From positions 263,178,534 through 263,242,533 of the forward strand of contig NC_089493.1 of assembly GCF_036850765.1 (NCBI RefSeq): a DNA stretch of 64,000 nt, given 5' to 3'. The position numbers and the translations under genes are program-made. This document shows, piece by piece, positions 1 through 10,640 of the stretch (position 1 is the first letter of the stretch; every line of letters starts with the position of its first letter). The notes beneath the pieces were generated by a model. It was not told the DNA's origin. It saw only the letters and a program-made list of their open reading frames with translations, and made no database searches. Source of the DNA: Saccopteryx bilineata (taxonomy: Eukaryota; Chordata; Mammalia; Chiroptera; Emballonuridae).

Positions 1-33
1 ACTGAACCAACAAGCCAGGGCAACTTTATTGTA

Positions 34-380
34 TTTTCTTTTTATTTTTTGAGACAGAGACAGAGAGAGAGACAGACAAGCAGAAAGGGAAAGAGATGAA
101 AAGCAGCAATTCTTCATTGTGGCACCATAGTTGTTCATTGATTGCTTTCTCATATAAGCCTTGACCAGGGAGGGGGGCTACAGCAGAGCAGAGTGACCCC
201 TTGCTCAAGCCAGCAACCTTGGGGCTCAAGCCAGTGACCATGTCTATGATCCCACACTCAAGCTGGTGAGCCCACACTCAAGCCAGTTGAGCCTGAGCTC
301 AAGCGACCTCGGGGTTTCGAACCTGGGTCCTCTGTGTCCCAGTCCAATGCTCTAGCCACTGTGCCACCACGTGGTCAGGC
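34..380 (-). mobile_element. tRNA-derived bat SINE, family B (about 300 bp type)
   Basis: On the minus strand the element starts with a GCCTGACCA-type tRNA head (box A/B-like GTGGCACAGTGG and GGTTCGAA-type motifs), has the repeated 'gctcaagccagc' body, and ends in a T/A-rich tail seen at the left as ttttattttttgag. It sits directly beside a second copy of the same family. Confidence 0.85.
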
Positions 381-399
381 TTCATTGTATCTTTATCTT

Positions 400-694
400 T
401 TTTTTTAAATAGAAAGGGGGAGATGAGAAGTATCAACTCATACTTGCAGCACTTTAGTTCATTGATTGCTTCTCATATGTGCTTTGACTGGGGGATGGTG
501 CTTAAGCTGAGCCAGTGACCTCTGGGCTCAAGCCAGCAACCTTGGGGTCATGTCTGTGATCCCACACTCATGCGGGCAACCCCTCACTCAAGCCAGGTGA
601 GCCCACACTCAAGCCAGCAACCTTGGCGTTTTGAACCCGGGTCTTCAGCATCCCAGGTTGATGCTCCATCCACTGTGCCACCACCTGGTCAGGC
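400..694 (-). mobile_element. SINE family B with perfect 14-bp target duplication
   Basis: Same family as the copy at 34-380. The duplication TGTATCTTTATCTT occurs at 386-399 and again at 695-708, so both ends are defined. The copy has lost part of the central body relative to longer members. Confidence 0.85.
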
Positions 695-708
695 TGTATC
701 TTTATCTT

Positions 709-1756
709 AAAAATTTAGAAATGGTAATTTTTTTCTGCATGACATCGGTACATATTTTGTATACCACCTGAGGCACACATACCCCACCTTGACAACCACA
801 GCTTGAAGAATTTCATGCCAGTAAGCTCCTTGCCAACAGAGGCAGAGCTGTGAGTCTTCATAAGCAGTAGCTCCAATTGGTTAGGCCCAGACCAGGCTGG
901 AACTGGAGTTGAAGCCAGCTCAGGCAGGAGGCCTCTGTACAGACTGAAGCCTACCCAGGTTGATAAGTGATACCAAGCAATGCTTTTCTGGAGAGTATCA
1001 CTGCTGTGCATTGCCTTTTAGCTTACTATTAAATAATTGCTCTTAAATAAGGCTTTTTCAAATCTTACGGCCATGAGCTCTGCCAGAGGTGAGTTGTTGG
1101 TATTCTCTCCAAATATAAACTGAAGGGATTTTTTTTTCCAGATTGCTAAGAAAACTCTTTAGCTAATACATAACTCATCATCCTTTGAACTCTGGGAGTT
1201 AGAGGATGAAAGAATTTGGGTTTGGATGACATGAGAGGATAAGGTGGTGGGATGGAGGGAAGTTTATTTTCACACATAGACATTTTGAAGTCTTCCTTTA
1301 GCTCTGTAGTTGCTTCCCTGGGGATAGGGCAGAACAATGATCCTGGAAAGGATGCATAACGCAAGTCTTAAGCGCAGATTCACTGGAAACCCTGTGTGTT
1401 GAGTTGGAATAACCAGAGAAATAGGCACTAAAAAGTATGGTCAGGAAGGAGCAGAGAAATAGAAGAGTGGCAAACCCACCAAAGATAAATCCCAGTAAAC
1501 TAAAGAAGACCATTAGTGGGCAGAGGAGCCTAAAATCCTGGGGAAATTTGAAGGAAATATATTTAATTTGATAAAGCAGATTAGAACCAGTGACAGAACT
1601 GAATGATATAGTAGAAGGCCAAAAAATAAAGCATTCTGTATGGTTGCAGTAGCTTCTCACATTAGAGGATGGGGAGGTGGCCCAATCTAGGAACTCTGTA
1701 CAGGAAGTGGGTGACATTTCCTCAGATGGAGGGGCAGGTAAGAGCTGGGGTTTAGG
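709..1756. other. Intergenic sequence without a recognised gene
   Basis: No open frame here has coding character or resembles a protein I know. The longest minus-strand frames run into the neighbouring SINE. No clear repeat was recognised. Confidence 0.5.
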
Positions 1757-2092
1757 GCGCTGGCTGGTTGGCTCAGTGGATAGACAGTCACCTGGCATGT
1801 AGCTGGCCTGTGGACATCCTGGGTTCAATCCCCCATCAGGGCACATAGGAAGAGACCATCTGCTTCTCTTCCCCTCCCTCTCCTCCTTCTCTTCCTCTTC
1901 CCTCCTGCAGCCAGTGGCTGTATTGGTTCGAGCATGGCACCAGGAGCTGAGGATAGCTCCATTGGAGTGCATCACCCTCAGGTTCTAAAAATAGCTTGAT
2001 ACTCAAGCATTGGCCCCAGATAGGGTTGCTGGGTGGATCCTGGTCAGGGCACATGCAGGAGGAGTTTTTCTATCTTCCTTCCTTTCACCTAA
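1757..2092 (+). mobile_element. Old VES-type SINE, family C
   Basis: The head ggttggctcagtgg, the gggttcaatcccccatcaggg promoter-like block, the pyrimidine-rich middle and the gggtggatcctggtcagggc block match family C copies elsewhere in the window, with many substitutions. It ends near an aaggaagg tract. Confidence 0.75.
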
Positions 2093-2130
2093 AATGAAGG
2101 AAGGAAGAGAGGGAAGGGAAAAGAAATTTA

Positions 2131-2270
2131 CCTTGCCAAGATAGCTCAGTTGGTTAGTGTTCTTCCAATATGCAAAGGTTGCAGATTCAGTCCCTGGTCA
2201 GAGCACATATAGGAACAGATCAATGTTTCTCTCTCTTTCCCTCCCCACCTCTAAATTAAAGGGAAAAAAA
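2131..2270 (+). mobile_element. Short, diverged tRNA-derived SINE
   Basis: agctcagttggttag and cagattcagtccctggtcag are A/B-box-like tRNA motifs, followed by a CT-rich stretch and an A-rich tail ending ggaaaaaaa. It is too diverged to place in a family. Confidence 0.6.
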
Positions 2271-2277
2271 GTGATCA

Positions 2278-2490
2278 CCAATATTTATTCAGTGCTCAAG
2301 CCAAGCATGTGCGGCACCTATATAATTACATACTCCTCTCAATTACACTGAAGCAGAGTTTGATTTCTGTGGGGATATTGCTTCTGTGGGAGGTTAAGTA
2401 ACTTTGTGTAAGCTTGCAGAGCTAGGAAATTGTGGTGCCAGTTCAGACTCTCCTGAGCCTCATTCTAGAGGCTGACCACAAGGGCTGTTT
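2278..2490 (+). repeat. MIR-like ancient SINE
   Basis: The order 'tttattcagtgctca', 'gaggttaagtaactt' and 'cagagctaggaaattg' follows the MIR/MIRb core and tail. Divergence is high, as expected for an ancient mammalian repeat. Confidence 0.6.
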
Positions 2491-4700
2491 CCACTGCAGC
2501 TGGATTTGGACTGTGGCTGCAGGGATTTCACCAAGAAGTGTTAGAGGAGCAGGAAATGGCTATTACCAGACCTTTGTCATCTAAGCTGCATCTCCAGACT
2601 TAAGAGGGACGAGGCCAACAGCCCAGGCCTGATGATTCAGGATTTATGTTGCTAGGTTTAATGACCTTTTGTGTCTCTGGATACTGTTCAGGGATCACCA
2701 AGAAAGTTCTGAGAGAACAAGGGCCCTAATATCTAACAAAACATAAAAGCATTCTACTTAGGGCCATGTAGTAATGAAACAGGAATAAGAACAAAAAATC
2801 AATTATTAGTAAAGAGAATCCAGAAGTAGATCCATTTGTAAGAATTTATGATTAAGATGGCATTTCAAAACAGGGAAAGAGACTATTCAATAAATTGGGG
2901 ACATCTGGCTTTCCACCTAAAATATTATACTATTTAATACCACCACCCCCAGGTTAAAATTCTTTGTGGGCTAAAGCCTCAGTGTCAAAAATAAAAACAA
3001 AACTATAACATTATTTTTAGAATTTGAGTTTCTTAAGCAGTACACAAAATTCAAGAATTATAAAATACTGAGTTTTAACTTAGTGAAAATTAAAACGTTG
3101 AGGGGAATGGAAATGAACTGGCTGGTTAAGGAGAATTTTGGTGTTTTAGTCTATACTGTTTGAATCTTACGCAATGAGAAGTTAATGAGAGGACAACGTG
3201 ACTTACAGATGGAAAAAAAATGTATTGAGCTCCTGTATGTACTTGGACTGTGTGGAGGTTGAAGAGAAGAGCCACAACCAGAGCCTGCCATCTGTGAGAT
3301 GGTTGTCCAAGAAGGAAACGTTCTCTCGGAGACAGCTTCCTGGAGGTGGGAGAATTTGAGTTGGGCCTTGCAAGATGGGGAAGATCTCAGTGGAAGACAG
3401 GGGTCTTCCAGGCAAGAGAGGCTGAGGCTGGCAACACCAGGTGCCCCAGTGCTCTGCACCCACACAGCTGGGCCACCTTAAAGTGAGTCAACTCTGCACA
3501 GGTCTCCACTCTGCCAAGGGAACAGTAGTGGACAAAGCAGTGAGAGCAGGCAGGTCAGAGTCAGATTTGGAGATCGGGACACCGCCCTGAGAGGAGGTCA
3601 GAGGTTTGAGAGAATGCCAACTGGGTTGGGAGCAGAGAAGCGATGTGTCTGAGGGCCCTGCTTTGCTGGGTTCTGAGGTGTGGATGGGTGACACAGTTTA
3701 CCCAAGAGACTTATTTGGTGCATGGCCTACATCACAGGATTAAACAGATGTTGAATCAGGCAGGGGTGCAAACCAGGCCTCAGGTGACCACAGCCCTGAG
3801 GCAGGACCACTTCTCATTCTTTACCACACACTGGACAAGAGAGTCCTCAACAAGCCCTTCCATCTAACCCTGAGCTCACCAAGCTACTCTTACCCAGAGT
3901 GTGCTTAGCACCAGATAAGACAGGATGCAGAGCATTCTGATCACTTCTCATTGCTTATACAGCAGCATTCCGTAAGTGAACATAAAGACAGAAGTTATTT
4001 GGAGCAATACTTTGTGGGAAAAGATGGCCTGCATCAGGGAGGTGGCAGTAGGAGTGATAAGAAGCCAGTGGTGGATGGGAAGCCCTCAGGATTTCCTGAT
4101 GGGCTGGAGATGAAGGAGCAGTCACAGACGACCATGCTTTTGGCCTGAGCAATTTGGAAGCCAGTGGCCTTCAACTGTGGGCTTGGAAGGCTGCAATGGG
4201 GCCGAGTTCAGTTTGGGGCATGTTTGTGATGTTGGGAGGGTGGGTGGTCTGGGCTGAAGATTTAAACATGGGATAGGTGAGCATATAGACAGTGTGGAAA
4301 CCCACTACCGGTGTCCACAGTGGATAAAAGATGGCTCAGGCTGGGCTTGGCTCTTAGGTAGCCCCCTGCTGGCTCTCCTGCTTACAGGTGTTCCTCTCCC
4401 CACATTCCTCCACTTTCCCTATCCCGTAGAAACGTAGGAACGGAGGGTCCAGGTCAGAGCGTTCTCCCTAAGGAGAGACCAGGGGGCCCTCTCCTGAGGG
4501 AAGGAGGTTCTTTTCAGATTCCCTTGCAGTGTTCTTCCCTTCCCAACCCCTTGCGCTTTCATAGGCCTAGCCTGCTCAGGTTGTTACCCACAGGCAGGGC
4601 TGGGAAGGAGCCTGAGCCGCCTGCCCTGCTCACACTAAAGCACAGCATTAGAACAGGAAAAACCTTGTCACTGTCACTTTAAGCGTCCCAACGGAGGGGG
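2491..4700. other. Low-repeat sequence upstream of PVRIG
   Basis: No convincing exon or young repeat is visible. It may hold untranslated first exons or regulatory DNA for PVRIG. The short open frames lack support such as domains or splice signals. Confidence 0.45.
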
Positions 4701-4802
4701 TCTGTTGCCCTGTGTTCACCAGCTGAGGTAGACTGAGAGAAGGAAATGGAGTTGGCTTGCCGAGAGCAGAGCCCAGCTGCTCCTGGGCCTGCTCACACAC
4801 GA

Positions 4803-4809
4803 AGACTTC
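4803..4809 (-). promoter_or_regulatory. ETS-type core motif just upstream of PVRIG start
   Basis: acttcct reads AGGAAGT on the opposite strand, an ETS/PU.1-type core, about 75 bases before the PVRIG ATG. ETS factors are common in lymphoid promoters. No TATA box is visible. This is a motif match only. Confidence 0.25.
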
Positions 4810-4814
4810 CTGCA

Positions 4815-4850
4815 ATGAGAGCGGAAACACAGGTCCTGCCCCCACCATGA
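4815..4850 (+). other. Upstream ATG/short uORF of PVRIG (relic of an ancestral N-terminus)
   Basis: ATG at 4815 opens an 11-codon frame ending in TGA at 4848-4850. Its first residues (MRAETQV) resemble the N-terminus I recall for human PVRIG (MRTEAQV). Here the frame stops and is out of phase with the ATG at 4882 (67 nt apart). Translation of the receptor must therefore begin at the second ATG, leaving this as a possible uORF. Confidence 0.5.
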
Positions 4851-4881
4851 CAGCCCCCAGGGCCTGGGCCAGAGGGGAGCC

Positions 4882-6160
4882 ATGGACAGGCCCCGGGCTC
4901 TGGTCCTACTCTTGGCATTGCTGACACTCTGCATCACTGCTGGTGAGTGGGGGGCCGGAGAGAAACAGAGGCCATAGGGATGGGGTGGAGACCCAGCCGT
5001 GAGCCCTTCCTATGTCTGTATGCCACAGGGACACCTGAGGTGTGGGTGCAAGTTCAGATGGAGGCCACCAAGTCCCCGTCCTTCACTGTTCGCTGTGGAT
5101 TCCTGGGATCTAGCTCTATCAGCCTGGTGACTGTGAGCTGTGGAGGGCCTGATGGTGCTGGCGGGACCAAACTGGCTGTTTTGCACCCAGTATTGGGCAC
5201 CCAGCAGTGGCCCCCTGTTCACCAGGTCCACTGGGAAACCAGGACCAGCATCTCCCTCACCCTGGAAGGGTCTGAGGGGAGATGCCCCAGTCTCAACACC
5301 ACCTTCTGCTGCAAGTTTACTTCCTTCCCTGAGGGCTCCCAGGAGACCTGCAGGCACCACCACCTCGGCACAGACCAAGGTGGGGCTGATGAGGAGCAGG
5401 GCCCAGGGAAGGCAGGGAGGACCTCGGGGCACTGGCCGCCAATCTGGTATGTCTCTCTTTGTGCACAGGGCTCCCTGCCCCTACTCCAGCCCCGATTCTG
5501 CGGGCTGACCTGGCAGGGATCTTGGGGATCTCAGGGGTCCTCTTCTTTGCCTGCATCTACCTTCTCCACCTGCTGCGTCGGCAGAGGCACTGGTGAGACC
5601 CAGCCCTGGCCGGGCCCAGTCTAAATCCTCTCATCGCTGGGCTAACCACAGCTTTGTTTCTGACCCTCCTCACTCTCTCCCAGGTCTGTCACGAAGCCTC
5701 AGCCACCCCTCAGAAGCCCTCTGACACAGACACAAGCAAGGGTAAGGGTCAGGGATCACTTTGGAGCAGAGAAACAGTGGGCTGGGGTTAGGGGCTGTGA
5801 TGTAGAACCTCACTTGGGCCTTTTTTCCCATTACCCCTGTAGGCAGCCAGCCAAGCCTCCCTGTCCTCTCTCCACATCCCCTATGCAACTACCACCACCA
5901 ACTACTTCTGCCCTGCAGCTCTGGACATGGTCCTCCCACCCCAGCCACTGTCCAAGTGGACGCCGATCCCCACCCACACAGCACGCCAGCCGGTCCCCTG
6001 GGCATCTCCGCCACCCTCTGCTCACAGCAGTTTTATCTCCGTTGAGAATGTACTTTATGTTCAAGCAGGAGAGAGGCCTCCCGATATCTATTCCAACATT
6101 ATCCCTTCCCCTAACCCTCTGGGGCCCAGATCCATGAAGGGGCATTTAGGAGTTCAATGA
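4882..6160 (+). CDS. PVRIG: PVRIG (CD112R), inhibitory immune receptor, five coding exons
   Basis: Single-pass surface receptor of T and NK cells that binds nectin-2 (CD112) and dampens activation. Exons by GT/AG signals and phase: 4882-4942, 5029-5379, 5469-5592, 5684-5741, 5843-6160; joined length 912 nt, 303 residues plus TGA. Residues 1-20 form a signal peptide (MDRPRALVLLLALLTLC...). Residues 21-137 form one V-type Ig domain beginning GTPEVWVQVQMEAT, with Cys43 and the FCCKF strand. Residues 152-173 are a transmembrane helix followed by RRQR, then a proline-rich tail with Tyr212, Tyr270 and Tyr281. Length and exon content are close to the human protein (326 aa, from memory); the difference is mostly the lost N-terminal extension. 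The ATG at 4882 was chosen because the upstream ATG (4815) runs into TGA. Oddities: Cys58 replaces the usual Ig-core Trp, and the Tyr212 motif lacks an ITIM-type aliphatic +3 residue. No frameshift or stop is seen, so I regard the gene as functional. Confidence 0.93.
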
Positions 6161-8234
6161 GAGGGGCCTCAAGTCCACTTGGTGTTCCTCTCCTCCCAGC
6201 CCCCTGTGGATATTTGCTCATCTTATTAGGCTTCTCCTAAGTGTCTCCACACATACCTAGCCAGGGACCGCTTGCTGCGGATGTGGTCAGCATGGGTGCT
6301 TATGTCACTATGTGTGGGCACGTGTGTGTATGAGAGGTGACAAAACCCACCCCAGGTTGTTTCCTGTTTTCAAGTCCCCAGCCCTCCCATGTGATGTTAA
6401 TAACTAAGTCAACAAAAATGATTTCTTTGGGGCCTTGGCTGGGCCTTTTTTTCTTTGGGAGCATAAGAGGTTAGAGGCCGTTTCAACCTCTGGGAGGCAG
6501 GAGCCAGGTTAGAATCAGAGGTGGCAAAGCCTCAGAGCGCAAGATCTCTCCCCCGTCCCGCCACCCAGGCGAGGTTCCTAGGGCTGGGATGGCCATGTCA
6601 GGCAGGGGACTCCTAGCCCTGCAGCCCTTGCTGAAGGATACCAGGTGAGATGACAGGATTGGGAGTCTGATGGCCCAGTCAAGATACTCCATATTCAAAT
6701 CCCACCATGTCCTAGGACAATACAAGGGTTTCTAGGGCTTCAACTTGAGAAAAGACACTGTGGTCTGGCCTGGAGTCTCTACAACAGGGTTCCCTGACAT
6801 GGCCTGGGGGTGGAGCCCTGATGCTCCCACCAGAGTTGACACTCAGAGGCGGGCACCCACCTTATATCTGCCCACAGTGGCGTCCTCTTGCTCCTCTCCT
6901 GTTACTAGGGCACCAGGACTGCTCCCCACTGGCCATGGCAGACAGACCACTTGACGCAGGGACTGAACACACACTTCCTTGCCAACTAGCCTTCCTATTT
7001 TGGGAGCAGCTTTTCTGTAAAAAGGTCCAGCAGCCTGGGCCTCATCACACGTTTGCCACATGGACAACATGGTGAGAGCTCTGTAAGTTCAGAGGCTCCA
7101 CAGGAATGTGGCATATTCAGGGGTGAGCAGAGGAGGTCCTGGAGCCGGGCTCGGCTTATACCCCCAACCAGGGTGAATACTAGTTCAAGGGGGTAGCTGC
7201 CACTTGGTTCCTTCTTTGGTCCAGCCTGTGGGATCAGGCAGTACCAGCTGCCAAGCTAGGAACTACCCCCTTTCTGCCTCCGCCTGGCTCAGGGAGGACC
7301 TGCCTAGAGTCCAACAACAGGATCGTCTAACAACTCAGCTTACTATTCCAGGCATGCTTGGAAGTGGCTTTCCCAGATCTCAGGCCCAATCGGACACCAA
7401 CTCCACACTGTGCCGGGGAGAGCATAGACCAGACAGGGTGAGAGGATGGTGAAGGCGTTACTGGGCCTGTGATCAGCTAGTGATCAGCATCCTCCTCTGA
7501 GAAGCCCTTGCACTGGCCTAGCCAGCTCAGCAGTCCCTGCAAAGCTGGGGGTTTAGTGAGAGGAGAGGATTCTGTGGGAGTCCCTGAGGAGGGTGGAGGA
7601 GATGTCAGTGAGGGAGGGAGTAGCTCAGGGCCCAGTAGACTTGGGGTCACGTCAGGGCCACGGAAAGGCGTTTGGGGGACAGTGGAGCTTGCAGGGTCTC
7701 AGGGGAGGCTAATTTAGGGAGCTTACTTCTCTAGGAGGGGAATGTTCATGGCACAAGGAGAGCTCTGAGGGACCCCCAGCCCTCGGCCCAGCTCCCAGCA
7801 AGGCCACTTGCCTGTAATGGTGTTGGGGGAGAGGTCCCCTGGCTTGAGCTTGCCCTCCACAAACAAGTTCAGAAGGCCATAGCCCAGCCTGGTTCAGTGG
7901 TACACAGAACCAAAAACCTGGGAACCCAGGAAATCACAGCTGGCCTGCTCTGCACTGTCCATCCCCAGTATCAGACCCAGCAGTGCTGAAGGGACCAGCT
8001 GAGAGGGGCACTGCATTGTGGGGATGTCGTCAGACACAGCCTGGGAGTCAGCGGTCCTGACCCCCTTCTGGGGTCCAGGCTGGGAGATCATGCTCACATT
8101 TGTTCAGCAAGTGTGGAAATTGAGGCCCGTGAGAGAGAGAGGACTTGCTCAAGGGGACAACTGAATCAGCCCCAGCACCTCCACAGACAGGCATCCCGGA
8201 TGTGCCCTCAGTCATAATCCAAGATAAGGCTTGG
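6161..8234. other. PVRIG 3' flank and intergenic sequence
   Basis: Contains the PVRIG 3' untranslated region. A canonical AATAAA is not obvious; only a weak 'ttaataac' occurs near 6399. Beyond it is low-repeat DNA without a convincing gene. A MIR-like fragment may lie near 8060-8170. Confidence 0.4.
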
Positions 8235-8515
8235 CCTTTAAATGGACTTGGGTTTGAATCCCAGGGGATACTCCCTGGCTGTAGGACCCAGAGGGCTAAC
8301 TTAACCTCTCTGAGGCTCACTTTGCTTATCTGGAGCAGAATAAGGTGATAAGGCCTGAAGGGAGTGAAGATTGTAAACCAAGGCCAAGTACCAAGCAGCT
8401 TTGCCCAGAGTAGCTTATTCAGGATTTACAACCCTGTGGGGTAGGTATTTTCAATAAATCCATTTAACAGATGTGGAGCCTGAGCCCAGGGTCACAGAGC
8501 TGGAAGGAAGAGTTG
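8235..8515 (+). repeat. MIR fragments
   Basis: gggtttgaatcccag, gctaacttaacctctctgaggctcac and the later 'acagatgtggagcctgagcccagggtcacagagct' arrangement are typical MIR tRNA-head and core segments, the second in the opposite sense. Confidence 0.6.
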
Positions 8516-9480
8516 CTCTTAACGCGGAGAAGGGGTGTGGGGCCACCCACATGGACCTGGACACGTTGGCTGCCTGGCTCAGCTCGCTGGGGCGGTGGAG
8601 AGAGGCTGAATGGGCTGGTGGGGACTCGGCCGCTGGGCGTGCGGGACCCACAAGGCGGTCCTCCTCTGCCACCCGCTGCGAAGGAGTCCAATGTCGCGGC
8701 TGCTCCGAGGAGTCCTGGGAGGTCCTCTGCAGAAGACGCCAGCCGGGGCCAAGAGAATAGGATCCTTGAAGGCGTTGAGGAGGTTGGACTGAGTTGTGAT
8801 CCATCCACGACCCCGACCCGCTCCACAACGGGTCTCGCAGCCCCGCCCTCGCCCAGGAGCACGCTGGGCGGACCTGTGACCGCCGCCACCTGCTGTCAGC
8901 CACTCCCCCTACACACAATCCCATCCCCATCCAGCAGCGGGTCCCAGAGCCCCCCACACCCCACACCCCCGCCGACCGTCTCCCCCTCAGCAATTACGCA
9001 GCACTCCTTCCGCGGTCCAGCGCCTGCCACTTTCGGGCTTGTCCCCTGTCCCCTCCCCCCAGCCCTGCGCCGCCCTCCTTCCCGCCCAGGTCCCGCCACC
9101 TGTCCCTGGGAGCTCACTCCCGTCCCCTTCGTCTCAGCTCCCTTTAATGATCTCCCCAAGCCCTGTTCCCCGCCCTCCGTGTGGTCCCTGCCTTCTCCGC
9201 TGGTCTTGGCTGTGAACTCTTAGTTGCTACTGCCATGTCTGGACCCCCAGGTGGCCGGTCGAGGCGGCCCGGCAGCCGCCTTTCCCAGCACGCAGGCCCC
9301 TTTGGGGACCTGCCGGGAAGAGCCCCCTGCTCAGACGGAGTACTGGGACCTGGGCGCCACGACCCCCTGCCAGGTGTGTGACATTGGGCTGCCTGTTTGT
9401 CCTGGATCCCTCTTATGCCTGCCAGATGAGCTGCAGAACGCTGGGCCCCGTCGGGGCGCCCACCCAACTCTAGCTGAGAT
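8470..9480. promoter_or_regulatory. CpG-enriched, GC-rich segment of unknown role
   Basis: This kilobase is clearly richer in G+C and CpG than its surroundings, with runs such as ggactcggccgctgggcgtgc, and contains few repeats. Open frames here (for example 8471-9223) are proline/serine-rich and look like a by-product of composition. It could be a CpG island promoter for an unseen transcript, or an old processed sequence. I recognise no protein. Confidence 0.3.
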
Positions 9481-9732
9481 GGCCTGGAGACAGCAACAGT
9501 GAATGAAAGGGGCTGGGACCTAGAGAGAAGAAATCAGACGGAGGGATGTCTGAAGGTTCAGGCAGCATGACACAAGGAGAAGACCCTGGCCAGGGTGAGG
9601 TGGGGGCTGAAAGGAAGAGTTGCGCTAAGAGAGCCTCCTGCGCTCTGGACCTCTCCCAGGCCCCATGGAGTAGTAACAACCCAGAGAGAAAGCAGAGGCT
9701 GTGCCTGCGGATCCAACAGGGGGAAAACAAAT

Positions 9733-10444
9733 TGTAAAGCCAGGAGGCATGGCCAGGGTCACTATCACAGCAGCCTTCTGGCCTATGCAGGTTCGCATTG
9801 GATTCGGACAGTCTGGCAAAGAAACAGCGGAGCCAAAAACTGGTGGGCCATAGTCTTTAATTCTAGCTTTGCACCCAGCGGGCAAGTAAAAATACACACT
9901 GGGCTCCAAAACCCAGTCACATTCAGTGCTCACAAAGCTACTGACTTATCCGAGTTTCCTAGAATCAAAGGTTTCTAGCTCACCAGACTTATTATTCACC
10001 TCTGTTCCCCATCTCCTTTCCTTATCCCAGATACAAACTCTACACAAACTGGCATCTCACTCAGCACTCCGCCATCTTGGCTGCTTCTCCTGGCCTACAC
10101 GTGGCCTCCTTCTGCTGCTGGCTCTACTCTCTCCTCTAATCATCCCAGGAACCAAGAGAGCCAAGTCCCGTTCTGCCCCCATTTTATAGTGTAGCTTCAC
10201 AACCTTTAATCCAATATATAAAATAGGGTAGTCTCTAATACAAAGTCACTTCTCTGAGGCATGATTGGATTGTACCGCCCTACAGCAAAAAGGGTAGGAA
10301 AGGCTCAATCCCAAAACCAAGCCCCAGGCTACAAGGATTCCGCCTGCCTTTAGCCCACCCCAACACACATTAATATCACCTGGGCGATGGCCTCCTCGTG
10401 TTATCTTTAACAAAGTGAGCATAATACATTTTATCTGCCCAACA
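9733..10444 (-). mobile_element. Solo LTR of an endogenous retrovirus (712 bp)
   Basis: On the minus strand it starts TGTTGGGCAGAT and ends GGCTTTACA (TG...CA). It is flanked by the 5-bp duplication CAAAT (9728-9732 and 10445-10449). It contains a TATA-like ttataaaat and an ATTAAA-type polyadenylation signal. The same family recurs in opposite orientation at 10784. No internal retroviral sequence is attached, so it is a recombination-derived solo LTR. Confidence 0.85.
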
Positions 10445-10640
10445 CAAATGCACAGAATACTAGATCTGTTGGCCCAGCCATGGGCAGGGGAGGCTCTCCT
10501 GCGTCAAACGTGCTGATGTGGCCAGGGATACCTGAAATTCCCATAGCTGGGCCCTCAAACATTTAATTTCAGCATCTGTGAAAGGGTCAGCTCACCTGGA
10601 AAGTTAGGCTGTTTGGAGAAAAATAAATAAAAGACAAACA

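Noticed and set aside
5010..5432. Antisense 140-codon frame over PVRIG
   Set aside because: Shadow of the coding exon on the opposite strand, with no independent support.
4947..5624. Single long + strand frame over PVRIG exon 2
   Set aside because: It includes intron sequence on both sides. Splice signals and phases support five exons instead.
8471..9223. 250-codon open frame in the CpG-rich segment
   Set aside because: Pro/Ser-rich with overlapping long frames in other registers, as expected from high G+C. No domain, splice structure or conserved start.
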